From Triatoma infestans (lineage: Eukaryota > Arthropoda > Insecta > Hemiptera > Reduviidae), in contig JAAEAF010000242.1 of the NCBI GenBank assembly GCA_011037195.1, positions 124,001 through 188,000 of the forward strand: a stretch of 64,000 bases of DNA, written 5' to 3'. Numbering within the stretch: position 1 is the first letter of the stretch; each line of letters starts with the position of its first letter. Shown here piece by piece: positions 9,972 to 24,000 of this stretch. The notes beneath the pieces were generated by a model. That model had not been told where the DNA came from. It did no database searches and worked only from the letters and a program-made list of their open reading frames with translations. The position numbers were made by a program, and so were the translations under genes.

Positions 9972-12540
9972 GTTGTAACTTGGCTGGAATTATGGGCTTT
10001 CCTTCACTTATTTTTACGAGTAAGTCCTTTACTTATATTACAAGTAAATCTCTCTCTTTTAGGCAAAATATTTTTCTGGGAAATTTGATTCTGGAAGGGT
10101 TCTTTGAAGTTAGCCGTAGGTACTGGTAAATTTATAACAACTACTTGGCTTCATATGAGGAGTTGTGTAAACTGGCATGGAATATTTGTCATCAGAGTTT
10201 TTTTCTCATACAAGTAATTATCTAAGTGTCTCTCAAGAGCGGTACAAAATTCATGAGAATAGTGCCATGATGCCAAACTGTTTGTTTGTAACAGGGTGTT
10301 TGGATATTTTTAAAACCTTTATTTTACCCAAATAATTATAATAAAACTAGAATCAAATTCAATATTCATTTTTATTGTAACAACTAATAACAATAATAAT
10401 AACATTATTCCAAAAATAAATTTTACAAAATATACAATATGGGGAAAATATAATATAAACAAATAAATAAATAGATTGTAACCTGGTTTATTCAATCATC
10501 TCGCTTGTCAAATACCTTATTATCCAACCGACATCAAATTTAATCAATCTTTATTATTCATTCTTTCTGTTATTTTTTTTTCAATCTTAAGGCCCAACAA
10601 TGCTATTGTAGATTTACTCTTGATCTAGTATTTTCTATCAGTGAAATTAATATTTAAAAATCATCATTTAATTTAAAACCTTGGTGATTTGTACCATTCT
10701 CCATTTGAATTAATGATTTTCTTCCTTCTACAAATATTAATAAACATAATAGTTATTGCTTACTTGATTTTCAAAATTGTGATTACCAAAAGATTAATGA
10801 TTGTTTAACACAAATTGATTGGGCTGTTATATCTATGTTGTCATTATTTTTAGATGCATTTCAAGTTTTATATAATTTTTTATAGTATTTTATTGATTAC
10901 TTTGTACCTATCAAGTATTATTATAATTTCAAATTTCTAGTTTGGTTTCTTATAGAACTTTAAAGATTTAACCATTAATAAAAAAGATATGCTCATGCTA
11001 CGTATGAGATAACTGGTTAGTATAGTGATTATATTGCGCTAAATGTAAATAATTCAGGGATTATGCATAATAATCCGTTATTATTTCTAAGCACCACTAA
11101 ATATGGTATAATATTTTATTCGATTTATCACATTTACTGGTGATTATTCAAATCATTCAATACAAATTACGTTGCAAACCTCTTTTATTTTGTTCTTTAC
11201 TTCATTAGGTGAGCTTTAATTATGTTGTCCGGACATATTACTTTATCGCCTCGTTTTAACCGTTTCTGTTTACCGCAAATTAGATATGTGATATTCATGA
11301 GCATATATGGAACGTTTTAATTCTAAGTTGTACAGTATTTTGAAGGAAAGAAAAAAAAACGAAATAGCAGTTTAATTACTAAAGAAAAATACAGTGATTT
11401 TTTTTTTACACGAAGTGCGTAAAAATAAATCCAAAACAAGAGATGAAAACCGGAGACTATCAAAGACTGAAGAAACTATATCGTGAGAGTAGCTAATGTT
11501 GATAAACTTATTTCTCCTGTGCATGAAGAGAGTTCTAGCATTAGATTTTGTTACACACTTTAATTCATGAAGAACCATATTGCGATAGATCATGGCAGAA
11601 GAAACAAGGATTTTGGAGAAATTGCTCAAGAAGTACAAAAATATTGCTGCCCTAGGAAGTGATGATTAATTTAAATTTATGTGAAAGTTGCCAGAAAAAA
11701 TCCAAGATGAAAAAAAAAGGGACTAGTACTTGAGCCGATAGTTATCCAAAAGATGAATTCAAGATGCTAGGTTGACTTAATCGCCATGCAGTCTTGGGCA
11801 GATAATGACTTTTATACTTGTATACATTTAACAAGTAGGAAATCTCAAAACTTGTTTCGCCGGTGAAAATTCAATTATTTTCATTCATTCCTTCAATTCC
11901 TTTACCAATAGTAAGACCTAAAAGACTTCTACTTTGTTCGTCTTTTCCCTAGGAACTAAGGTTTTCGATCAAATTAAGCACTTCATTTACCCTTGTTTTG
12001 GCAATCACTGTCCCTCAGACTATGGTTTACCATCTCCTCCAAGAATCCTTCACCCATATCCTCGTCGTCCATTTTTCGTCTGGCCACTGGGTAATACCTC
12101 TTCCAGTGCCCTCTTGCCCACTTTGTCAGGATTATTCTTTTAACCGAACCAGACCAATTTCCTTTTGGGTTGTCTGAAAGAAAATGTAATGCATAAAATA
12201 ATATAAGGATATAAGGATGGAAATTAATGAAATAAAATGCACCAAAAAAAAATCACTAAATAATTGAAGTAAATAAAGTTATACGTGGATGTAAAAATTA
12301 AAAAAAAAGATAAGGACAGATATTTCCTTATTAACATTCAAATATTGCAATTAATTTAATTGCAGGCAAATAGAATAGATTATTTTAATGTATGGAAATG
12401 TTTTAAGTTCAAGGGTGATGTCACTGTATCGTTAATTATGATTTTGTTTATTAATTAGGATTAAAATATTTCTCTCTTGTTTTCTATAAAAAGTGCAAAT
12501 ATTAAAAATAAAAAAAATGACAAAAATCATCGATTATAAA
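9972..12540. other. Block B1 5' flank, high identity to 48839-51770
   Basis: Noncoding by my reading but nearly the same in the two copies. An open frame around 11934-12143 is kept in both. On the other strand of the second copy it reads WARGHWKRYYPVARRKMDDEDMG, which I do not recognise. It may hold the FAR promoter or a noncoding 5' exon. Confidence 0.6.
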
Positions 12541-13010
12541 ATGCTCAATCATCAAATATAGAGGTTATGTAGGGCAAGATTTAAGAGGATAAAATTTTAT
12601 TCTAATATTACATATGAAAATAAATGGCAAGCCAGTGTTGGATGACGTCTAATATTATTATGTCATTATCTAGAGAAATGCTTAGACGACTTCAAACAAA
12701 TTTGTAAAAGAATATTATCATTCCATTTTAAGGATTATACTATACCTATAAAATACAGTCGTGATATTTTTATAGCAGTATTGCATATTTATCTTAATAG
12801 ACGTTATATTATATATCTATATTTATAAATATTATATCTTTATTAATTTGTAACAGTAGGAAGCTATATTTATATTCACTTGTAACCCCGTTGTCACAAA
12901 ACTAAAGTTGATGATCGTATCACAGCTAATGTCCATCAAACCATTGAAAATGTTGGATGTGTCGTCACTGGATATGTCCCTCTTTGAACATTTTCTCATT
13001 TTCTGATCTT

Positions 13011-13049
13011 CTCGATAAGTAGGCGCATAGATACCGCCTACTTATCGAG
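13011..13049. repeat. Perfect 15-bp hairpin
   Basis: CTCGATAAGTAGGCG, loop CATAGATAC, CGCCTACTTATCGAG. It lies in a stretch (12540-13270) with no counterpart in block B2. It could be the joined ends of a small transposon or a structured RNA; no T-run follows. Confidence 0.7.
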
Positions 13050-13724
13050 TATAATTTGTCGATAAATTTTGGCATAACGTTTTGATAAATCTTTCGAACT
13101 GTCAACATTATTAATTTTTTAAAACATCAATCTTTGCTCAAACATTTTATTTTATTTAGCTTTCAATTAATTAAGTTCATATTTAATAGATATTATTTGA
13201 GAGAAGTTACGAATTTCTTTTGTTTTCAATGCTCTTTTGTTTTCCTAATGTTTTCAATACTTTAGAGAGAGATTTATTTTCTCTCTGACAAATCATTTTG
13301 TAAAAAATCTGGATATAAAATGTTCTGTTTAGATGTCGGAAAAGAAAGCCTTTAGAAATTTCTTCATCCATAATGGCAGGCGCCATCCATAATTGGTCTT
13401 CATCATTCTTAAGATTGTTGTTTTTTACACCTGCGTAACTGACTACCAAGTCGATCAAGATAACGGCTAGATGTTGATGAAGCGCTTGATTATTTGTCAA
13501 TAATAAACCCATACTCTCCAAAAGTGATGGTGGGATTCATTATTTTTTTTTTGCCGCTATGCCATCTATTGTTAGCGCTTACTATTGCAAAGAAGTTGAC
13601 ACATTTCATCATAAACTTACCCAGAAAAATATCTCGCTCTGGACATCAGAAAAGAGCCAATATTGCTGCACCAGTATCATACTAGATGCTGCATCAGCAA
13701 CTAGTAGGCCATTACCAGATGTTG

Positions 13725-13860
13725 GTTGGTGTAATGGTTGTGGGCATGGACTTGGAAGTGGGAGGTGCCCAGTTCGAGTCCCGCGTATAACTGCTAAAAT
13801 TTATATTGGTTTCAAAAATTTTAATAGTAAAATGTGTGATTTCGCCCCCGTCCACGACAA
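13725..13860 (+). mobile_element. tRNA-derived SINE, second family
   Basis: TAATGGTTGTGGGCATGGAC resembles an A box and CCAGTTCGAGTCCCGC is a good B box, spaced as in a tRNA. The body (AAATTTATATTGGTTTC) differs from the main SINE family. Absent from block B2, which has other insertions there. Confidence 0.6.
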
Positions 13861-14802
13861 CTAACTTGGTATTTGGGGACGTTAGGTCGAAAAATTCAAA
13901 GTCAAAAAATCGAATACAAAAATTTCAGAATATGAGAGAAAAAGCAATGCAGACGGTAACCAATTATTTTCAAAATCATTGATTTCATGCTTCTCTTTCT
14001 TTCGAGACAGAGATTTATTCAGAGACATCAAGTTTTTAAAAAAAAGACTAATCAATTGAATTGTCTTTTTCCTTCTAAACTTCAAGCTATAGAAAGAATA
14101 TTGATTAAGAATGTTATCTATTTCATTTGTTATTATCTTCAAAATCTTTTAACTTTATGAAGAATATTAATCAGTGCTTGATTTTTCTGTTTCTCTGTGA
14201 CTTATTACTTTTATTAGGTGTTTAACCATCTATGGATTCTCAATTTTCAAGAACCCTTGATTTTTTTTATAAAAATTTATTTCCGTCTATTAACATTTCT
14301 TTTTTTAATTAAAAAAAGTAATTAAGTTTTGTCGATATTATTTTTTGGAAGCTTTATAACAACAGTATGACTACGCTGCTGTTAATAATAATATTATTTA
14401 TTTATTCATTGGGTCATATAATTAAGGACGGGAATAACTATTCTAATTTTCAAACCGATATGTTTGTTTTTTAAGAAGGCAATTTAGAAACTTCTCAGAT
14501 GCCAAGCAATCCAACTTGGAGTTTTTATTTTATTGATTCTGATTTTATACTCAGAATCCGGAAGAAATTTTGAAAGAACTATTAACAAAAAATCTTCAAG
14601 ATACTAGTAACGCTTTCTAAGTCATCGAATAAATAAGCAATAATATATAGTAAATATAGTTTCTGAATAAGAACACTATCCTTTAACATATTATCCAAAT
14701 AAATAATAGGGAAATGATTTTTTTTTAAACAAAGTAGATAAAACATTTGTCTTTTGAACGTTTAAAAAATAAACTAATTTAATACTTACTGTCTCTTTCC
14801 AG

Positions 14803-15008
14803 ATAATTCAAAAATGGGAACGCCTGGAATATCAGAGTTCTATTCTGGAAAAGATGTTTTAGTTACCGGTGCTACTGGCTTTATGGGTAAAGTGCTGGTT
14901 GAAAAACTATTGAGATCATGTCCCGATATTAGAAATATTTATATCATCGTAAGATCCCGATATGGAAAAACATGTCAAGAACGTTGGAACGAAGTAACAG
15001 ATTTACCC
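14803..15008 (+). CDS. FAR1 exon 1 (start codon, NADPH-binding motif)
   Basis: A pyrimidine-rich acceptor ends at 14802 and the ATG is at 14814, followed by the family N-terminus ([20 protein letters not shown]). The exon ends phase 0 at CCC before the donor GT at 15009. The open frame runs about 45 nt into the intron but loses family similarity there. Confidence 0.9.
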
Positions 15009-18000
15009 GTAATTATTAAATTATCAAATTCTGGAACTTATTTATATATGCTATAGATCACATTCTCTTCGAGATAAAGCCTCTTCATTAATTTTATTTG
15101 TTGTTCAAATTGTTTTTAATAGTTTTAATAATTAGTGGGCCATTAAGGCCATTCACCATTAAGTTATTCATTTTTAACAACAGGGTGGTTTACCATTAAC
15201 TGTAGTTAGGTTTTGAGCATCTACGTGAGCTCGACGCTTCAGTGCCTGCCTTTGTAATTATTTTTTATAGATAAAACAGATAAACCGGAAAAATTTAACT
15301 CCCAACCACAATAGACATTTAAACACAATAAACATTATGTGTAGAACATTTAGTTCTTTTGGAGGAATCTTATGGATTTTAATAATTTATAATAATTAAC
15401 TACATCAAGGGAGAATGCTTTGCTTTCAGATACCTGTATTTTTTATTAACATAAAAATACAGTGGTGGATCTTTTAATAAAAAAAATTCATAAGGAGGAC
15501 GCAGTAACAATATTTATATTGGGAGAAGATTCATGAACGGTCACTAAAGTAACAACATATCCTTTGATTATAAGTAAGCGTGGTGTAATATGTTTTGTAC
15601 AGTCTCTTATCATTTATGGCCAAATCAATGTCGCTCAACCATGACGTTATTTCCACATGATCGAAATGAAGCCATTCTACGGATTCACCAACGTCGTATC
15701 TTCTACATATAATTATTATTGTTAATTGGTTAAAGCAATCTGACCAAATATGTATCCGTATAATATTTTCAGATATCAATTTTGGGAAGACTTTTTGTTG
15801 GATTATTTTATTTATTTTTTTAATAAATTTTAGTTCTTATGTGTAAAATATGGTTAATTTTACATAAACATGTCTAAAAAGATTACGGAATTCATGGTTT
15901 TTATGAAAACAATATGGCTTATGTTCTAACTGCTAAATTAGGTGCTCAGAAGTTTACTGCTAGTATTTTTCCAACAAATAGGAATTTAACATTGCATGAG
16001 ACCCTCGTACTGGAGAACTCCTAGTTATAAGTCCAGCCTTATAGCCATTCCTCTCCTAAATAATATAATTCTGTAACTTTCTAATAAAATTGAAAAACAA
16101 AGACAGAACAAGTGTTTAAAGCTAGATTGTCCAGATTTAAATGTGGAAATTTCATGTATATGTATCCATCATATCTCAGCTTTCAAGAAGGAAGTGCCTG
16201 CAATAACGAATTGCACGAGGACCTTGTGGATTTGCAGCAAGTTTATGATACCGTCCTCCGGGAATCCCGTAAGTTAAGGTTTTGTTTGCCGTAAGATTCA
16301 AAAAGTGCGAATTATCATCCCGTCAGCGAAGACCAGATTAAAAGACGAAGGGAGACGGGAACTGCAATGCCTCCCAATACAAATCGTTACTGGCAATCAT
16401 GGACCAATTGACAGACCTCATAGACTGTTGCAGCAAGGATTTTGTTTGGTGCGTATGAAGCTTCCCTCTTTAACAGTCCTCTCGGAAAAGCTGAAGATTT
16501 CTAGTGTAAATGAAACCTTGTGAACATACTAAGTCCCCTGCCACAAATCCTATTTCGTAGTTATTTAAGGCGCATCACCATCTTGACGCCCAGTGCACTC
16601 CACAAATCCTATTGAGTGCATTTATGGAATAAATCCTCTAAGAATTGAAAATATGGGGAGTAATATTAGGAGAAGAATTTCTACGTGCATACTACAATTT
16701 ACAGACGACCCAAGTCTTTCCTCGGATGAATATCAATAAAAAATCGTTGGTATCCAGAAAAACATCCTTTTTACCAAAGAATTTATCAGTATGTGGCATT
16801 ATCGACTAAATTTATTTTCAACAATCATTTGAATTAATTTTTATTGATAATTATGCGAATAAATTTGTATTCATTGTTCATTGAGAAATTTATAAGTTAT
16901 TCATTTTAGTTCTCATTATTCAGTAATAATTATTATTTATAATTCTGGTATCGTTCGAGGTTGGCCAGCAGTTCTTTTCTGACCATCTCCCAATAACGGT
17001 AAAAGTTATAGTTCATAGAAACAAAATAATGTTATACCTTTACTTCCTAAGTTGAAATGGCGTTCTCATTGCAGTGGGATTTACTTGGAAGATTTAGATA
17101 GCGCTGTCTGTCAATGTCAGACTTTTCCAGATGAGGTAGTATTTGGGATACAACAACTAACTGATATAATAACTAACATAGCTTGTAAATATAAAATGGT
17201 ATACACTAATAAGCCAGTAATCTTTAGGCAGTGTTGGTATGACAATGAATGTTTTAAAATGCGCTCCATTCTGTTTGGATTGCCTAATATTCATAGATCA
17301 TCAGGTTCCCATACTATAATAATAATAATAATAATAATGTCTTTATTATTCATAATTTACACAGTTCAATATTAACAAAAAGACATTAAACCCCTGGCCA
17401 ATGCCATCGGGGGAGAGTTGTTTTGCGCATCAAACAAATGATGAAAATTTCAAATATAACAAAAAATAAAAAAAACATAAACAATTAGTGCATAAAGCAT
17501 AAATAGCATATAGCTTATAACAATGCATATCAATAAACATATCAATTAATCAAATATAAGAATTATATATTCACAAAATTGCCTCTGCAATGAATTTAGA
17601 CCTATGGTCCCAAGCCATTTTACAATAGCTTATTATGAATTTCCACTTCCCTCCATTTAAGTAAAACAACAATTCTTGTTCCGATAAACTGTTTTTATTG
17701 AAAACCTTTTTTCTAATTTCATTATATGAGGAGCATCTAGCCATAAAATGTTCAATGTTTTCTATTTGCTGTGCATTACAGAATGAGCAAGTTTGCGGTA
17801 GTTCTGCCAAATTATATCTTTTATAATTTAGGTTCAGGAGCTCACCTCTAATTTTCAAAATCCAACTGATATCTTTTGTAGTAAAGTTATCGTTAAAATA
17901 GAATTGGTCCCCTAACTCATAATTTAGGTATTTATATATAACACTAGACTGGGAATTCATGGCTCTATTTATACAATCGACTATTTGATTCTTGTACATT

Positions 18001-21000
18001 TCCTCCCTTAGCCTCACCAATGCAGTATTCCAATTATTTAAGTTCTCATAATTTAAATCAACTATTGCACCATTGTTATTATTAATTTGAAGATCTTTAT
18101 ATCAGTAAATTTTCATTTTAATTATTGGTAGAGCTAATAATTTCGAATATCTATATAAAGGCAGATTTAAAACTTTTAACAAATAGTTGTTGTGTAATTT
18201 AGATGTAAACATTAAAACTGGGGGAATTCGGGTCTCCAAAGTAACAATGTAATTTGGCGTGTTACGCGGCAGCACTAATAGTTTTTTTTGTAAAAAACGT
18301 TAATAACTGTTCTACTTGCTTATATGGCTTTCCTCCCCAAACTTGCGCTCCGTAGCACATGATGGCTCGACTTACCGAGTTAAATATCTCCAATTTTGCA
18401 GACAACGGGACTTTATTGTTAGATAAGAAACACTTCCAAGTTGAATTTATACCTATTTTAGCCTTTGATAACTTTTCATCTAAGTGTTTGTTTAAACTTA
18501 ATTGAGGAGTCAATGTGATCCCAGATATTTATAAGATTTGACGATCAATTTGATTTCCTACCAACTTCCATTTCTCTCTTTTAGAAAATCTTCCTCCATT
18601 CCGAAACACTACAATCTTAGATTTCTGCAAATTAATCAAAAGATTCCACTTATTGCAGTATCTCTATAATGCATTTATATTATATTGTAATTCGTTGGGT
18701 CAGCCGATACTAAGGCTAGATCGTCCGCGAAAGCAATAGTTTTATTTTTACCCCTCCTACATTGATTCCCCGTATAACCAATCTTCTATATCATTTATAA
18801 ACAGGGTAAATAGGAGAAGACTGAGCAAAGCACCCAGCTTAACTCCCATATTAACAGGTAGAGATCTAGAGAATTTATCCAAACAACCGCTTCCGTATTT
18901 TCATGCAAGCTCTGAATGATTCGCACAATTTTCGTCCCATACTATTAAAAAATATTATATTAAAATTAGAAATGACTATAAAAGTTTATGTAATTCTAAG
19001 AAAAAGGAATATTTTGTAAACTTAGCGAATATGTTTCATTCTGTTAGGGACTCGAAAGAATTTTGGAATGTGACGAGAAAATTTGAACTTAATAATTTAA
19101 GTTTTGATTGTGGAATAACCGCACAAGAATGGATCGATTATTTTCGCTCCTTGCTGAATCCTCCCTTAGCGCGAATAGAATATCATATGCGGAACCTTTA
19201 ATTATTAATGACGTTCTTGATGCTCATTTTACTAAATGGGCAATAATGGCTCTTATACAAAAAATGAAACCCAACAAAGCACCTGGGCCTGACAGGTTAC
19301 CCAATGAATTTTTAAAAATCTTCCGGATAGCTTTTTAGATAAATTACAGTATTATTTCAATAAAGCTTATGATATGGGATGTATACCTATGTCGTTCAGA
19401 CATTCAATAATTTTTCCCATTCATAAAAAAGGTTTAAGGAATCAAACGTGTAATTATCGTGGTATTTACTTCGTTGATACAATTGGCAAAATATTCACGG
19501 GACTCCTACTGGTTAGGCTGGGCCGCTGGGATGAGGAAGAGGGCATATTGGGCGAATTCAAAGCAGGATTCAGACAGTCGTATTCTACGGTGGACAATAT
19601 AATCAGCCTGATGAGTATTGTGGAATTGAGATTATGCAAAAAGAGACAAAAGGTGTTCGCGTTTTTTGTTGACCTGAGTACTGCATTCGATAGGGTGGAT
19701 CGTCATGCTCTTTTTTATAAGCTCTGCGGGTTGCGCCTTTCCAGTAAGATGGTGAATGCTCTTAGGGCGTTGTATGATGGGACTGCAGCATCTGTTTGGT
19801 GTGAAGGAGGCCTTACAGACCAATTCGAGACCACTATGGGGGTAAAGCAGGGTTGCTTGTTAAGCCCTCTTATTTTTGCACTTTTCATGAATGATGTTGC
19901 AGATAATTAGAGTGGCGGTATTTGTTTTGAAAATGTACAGTTCAAGGTCCTGGCTTACGCTGACGACTTGCCCATTTTGGCGCCGGATCGACTTGCATTA
20001 CAAATCATGATCAATGATTTTGAAAAGTATTGCAATAAATGGAACCTTGAGCTGAATTTAAACAAATCTAAAGTGCTTATATTTAGAAATGGATTGTTTG
20101 TTACGTATGGTAGAACAAAGATCGGCTCTGTGTTTCGTACCAATTCACCTGGGATAAAATAGTGCGAAAAACACGATTTTTGTCAAGTGATTTAATCTCA
20201 GTGAATTCTTCACTGTGTTGAAATTTTACGTATTTTTATCGGTTAGTTGGCAAGATTTTAAGAAAATTATTTTAATCAAAATTCTATTGAATAATCAGAG
20301 TGTAAGCTTCAGTGATGTGGTGGGGGAAGCAGAATTGTCGATAGTGCAATACCAAAATATTTAATAACTTATGAACTATTGCACCTCAACATAGAACTGT
20401 TTGCTGTCGGTTGGAATATAATAGGGTTTATAACTACGGGCTTATGTTGGTGTGGTGGGAGTGACTGCTGTAGCTGGGTGGCACTGTCTGTGGTGGTGGG
20501 AGATTATCTTCTATCCTTGTTGCACCATTCTCACTATATGCTGGTTAGGCCCACGGAATAAATTTTTGATTATATAAAATTGCAGAACTTTTGTACATTT
20601 AACTGCTGTTTAATAGTTCTACACCTAAATAAGGTAAAACTTCTCTTTTCACAAGATATATATGTTTGTCTATAAGGGATTATTATTTAATGAGTAAAAG
20701 AGTAGCTAGATTGGAGGAGTTTTTCACACCAATAACACATAAAAAAAGCCCTAAAAAGAATATGGTGTAAGAGCTCACCTGAGGAAATAGATTGTGACAA
20801 ACAAAAAGTTAGTAGATTAACTAAACAAGAAGAAATGGAGCTTAATATGGAGAATATAGCTAAGTTGCTTGATTCAAAATTGATGTCATTACCTTCAAAA
20901 GAAGATTTTAAAGCGCTGGAAAGAAAAATAGATGCCTTAACTGTTGAAAACCAAGTTTTAAAAAAAGAAATTTTAGAGATGAAAATCAGAGAAAATAAAC

Positions 21001-24000
21001 TGAATAATACTGTTGAAAATCTAATAAATAAAAGTAAAATCAGAAATCTAATATTTAGAGGTTTGGTAAAGGATAAAAATAAAAATGCAGAAGAAACTAT
21101 TGGAGAAATTTGTCGAAATGTCTTAGGTGTTGAGAATGCAGTAGTAAATAAAGTTTTTGAAATAAGGAGGCAAAAAATGAAGGAGATTATGGTAGCGGTA
21201 TTTAACAAAGAAAAGATAACCAACGATATCTTATCAAAGGCTAGGAAGCTTAAGGGCACCGGCATAGTTGTTCACAGAGATGTATCATCTAGAACAAGAA
21301 GAAAGAAGATATGTTTGTTGCAGGTCAGGAAAAGAATCATGGATATTTGCAGATAATCAAAGCAAGATAAGTCTTAGGGATAGTTTCTTTATGTATCAAG
21401 ACAAAAGATTTGATTGGAGTTTGGAGGAAGGCTTGAAATGTGAAGGTAAAGATGGCATACTAGTTTTTAAGTTTCTAATGGGAAGTAAATTCACAGAAGA
21501 AATGGAGAGAAACATCAGAGCAATTTTGGATTTGGATCAACAATTTGGACGTAATGAGGGGGAGAATATTAAGGCTTCATTGAAATAAGGAAACAACGTC
21601 TGTCGAGGTAATATGATGAGTGACGCGGATCAGTCTAGGGAATATACATATGTATGAAGGTAAAAATAATTATAATAAAAGCAATCATTTTAATTTGTCA
21701 GTTCTATCTTATAATATTGCAGGATTGAAAAATGTAAAAAATAGTAATTTGTTTTTAAATTTTTTAAATAAATTTGATGTTTTTGTATTAATAGAGACTC
21801 ATGTAGAAGATTCTGTAAGTTTATATCTTGAATATTTGTTTAAAACTGTGTGTAAAGTTTAAAGCTCTGTGCAAGTCTGTGTTGTCACACTGTCTGAAAA
21901 ACGCATCTTGAAGATGGGCGAAAGCCCGAAACCGGTCGATGACCACAAAAGAAGCAGGCTACCACGGAAAATGTCTCTGATGCTTTCCAGCTCTGTGGAA
22001 CCAACCACCACAACAATTTGTTAAGAGATTTTAATATTTACTGCAAGCCGGCAGTACGGCATTCAAAGTTCGGCAGGACTATAGGAGGTTTAATTATTGG
22101 CTATAAAAGAGATATATCGGTAGCGAATGTTTGTTCGTTTATTCAAGTGAATAATAATACTATTATTAGAATTAATAAAAATAATAATGAATATATATTG
22201 TTGGTGCCTGTTTATATTAATATCAATTTTTGGAATAATGACTTTGAGGAATTAAATTGTTTATTGAATGAAGTAGTTTGTAAAGATAATTTAATCGTAA
22301 TCGGAGACTGTAATGTCAGAATTGCTGAGGAGCAAATTATTCAGTCGGACCTTTTCTATAGTAATTATAACATTAGCGAGAGACGTCAATCGAAGGATAA
22401 ACAGATAAATAGTAAAGGAAAACAATGGTTGGATTTCTGTGAGGATTACAATTTGGTAGTTCTTAATGGGAGGACAAAAGGGGTCCTGTTGGGTGAATTC
22501 ACCTTTATAGGGCCTATGGGGACCTCAGTGAATGATCTATACTCCGTAAGCTTTTCAATTCTTCCAATAGTACAAGATTTTTTTAGTTCTTCCTGAAAAC
22601 TATTCGGATCATTGCCCTTCTCATTAACTTTAAATTTGTTAAAATCTAATGAAGGTGAAGTCATTAAACTCCCTCTCTTGCCTAAGTTAACCTGGCACAA
22701 TAATAATATAAAATATAGAGAAAAATTAGATAAAGAAGTGGAGAAATGTAACGAGTTAGGGGAAAATCCACAAGATGTTCTTAGTTCGTTAATGAATATC
22801 ATTAAAAATGTAGAAAAGGGGCAGTTAAACCGTATACCGTTAATTAGAAAACAGGAATGGTTTGATTGGGAATGTATTAAAGAGAGGAAAAAAGTATTTA
22901 AATTATTAAATTTATTCAGGAGAACCAACTCTAGAACTGTAAAAAATATCTATTTGGCATCTAATAAAAATTATAAACTAATGTGTATGAATAAAAAAGA
23001 AATGTATTTTAAACAAGTGATTGATAAAATAAGAGAAAGTAGAGATTCAAAACAATGTTGGAATTCCATAAAAACATTTAAAAAACAAAATTTTATCTGT
23101 AATGCCAATTTGAACCTTAATTTTAGAAGCTATTTTGAAAAATTATATCATGTTGTTTTTGAGGTTCCTACTGTGCTTTAGGTTGAACCTTTTGCTCATA
23201 GTTCTATTTTGGATGATGAATTCACTATGGCCGAACTGCAGTCTGTACTAGTTAAAGCAAAGGATGGAAAAGCCCCTGGACTCAATGGAATACCTTACGA
23301 GTTTATAAAAAATGCTTCGGATGGTTTTCTGTTAAAACTGCTTCAGACATTTAATAAAATATATGAGATTGGTGAGGTCCCATCGAATTAAAAGAAGCTT
23401 TGATTTATCCCCTGTACAAAAAGGTGATATCAAACAAGTTGCTAACTACCGGGGTATATCATTTATAGATGTGGAAGTAAAATTATTTTCAGGTTTATTA
23501 TTGAACAGACTTCGGTGTTAGTTGAACAGTAATGAGATAATCAGTGAATTTCAGGCGGGATTTCGAGCAGGTTATGGTACTGCGGATAATATATTTAGTC
23601 TTGTAAATTTAATCGAGGTAAAACTTCAAGTAGATAAAGTGAAAAAAATGTATTTGTTTTTCGTGGATATCAAAGCCGCATTCGACTCCGTACCGAGGAA
23701 ATTGCTGATTTATAAACTATTTAGGCTAGGTTTATCTAATAAATTTGTAATATTGTAAAAAATTTGTATGAGGGTACCAAAGCAGCGGTCTGGGGCTAGG
23801 ACGGAACATCTGAAATTTTTGAAACGTTATCAGGTGTAAAGCAAGGGTGCCTATTATCCCCGACGCTTTTTTCTGTGTTTTTTTGAATGATTTTGGTGAA
23901 GAAATCGTGGTGGGGTCTCTATCGGGAATTTAAAGATTCGTCTTTTAATGTATGCCGACGATATAGTATTAATAGCTGATAAACCGGAAGAAATGCAAAA

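Noticed and set aside
11934..12143. Open frame kept in both blocks (with 51192-51401)
   Set aside because: The blocks are so alike that conservation says little; no known domain on either strand.
12890..13005. Short open stretch on the minus strand as an exon
   Set aside because: Only one frame is open, over about 120 nt; no family match and no B2 counterpart.
13207..13521. 104-codon minus-strand frame as a host gene
   Set aside because: The B2 copy (52440-52660) is broken, and I recognise no protein. A GT donor-like site near 13430 is not enough.
17318..20092. Head-to-head LINE halves as a twin-priming inversion
   Set aside because: The two RT segments overlap and differ in sequence, and an 11-bp duplication brackets the minus-strand piece, so it is a nested insertion of a different element.
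20687..21265. 192-codon frame antisense to LINE 3 ORF1
   Set aside because: Shadow of the ORF1 coding strand; low-complexity Phe/Ser/Leu composition.
22446..22928. 160-codon frame antisense to LINE 3 ORF2
   Set aside because: Shadow of the endonuclease region.
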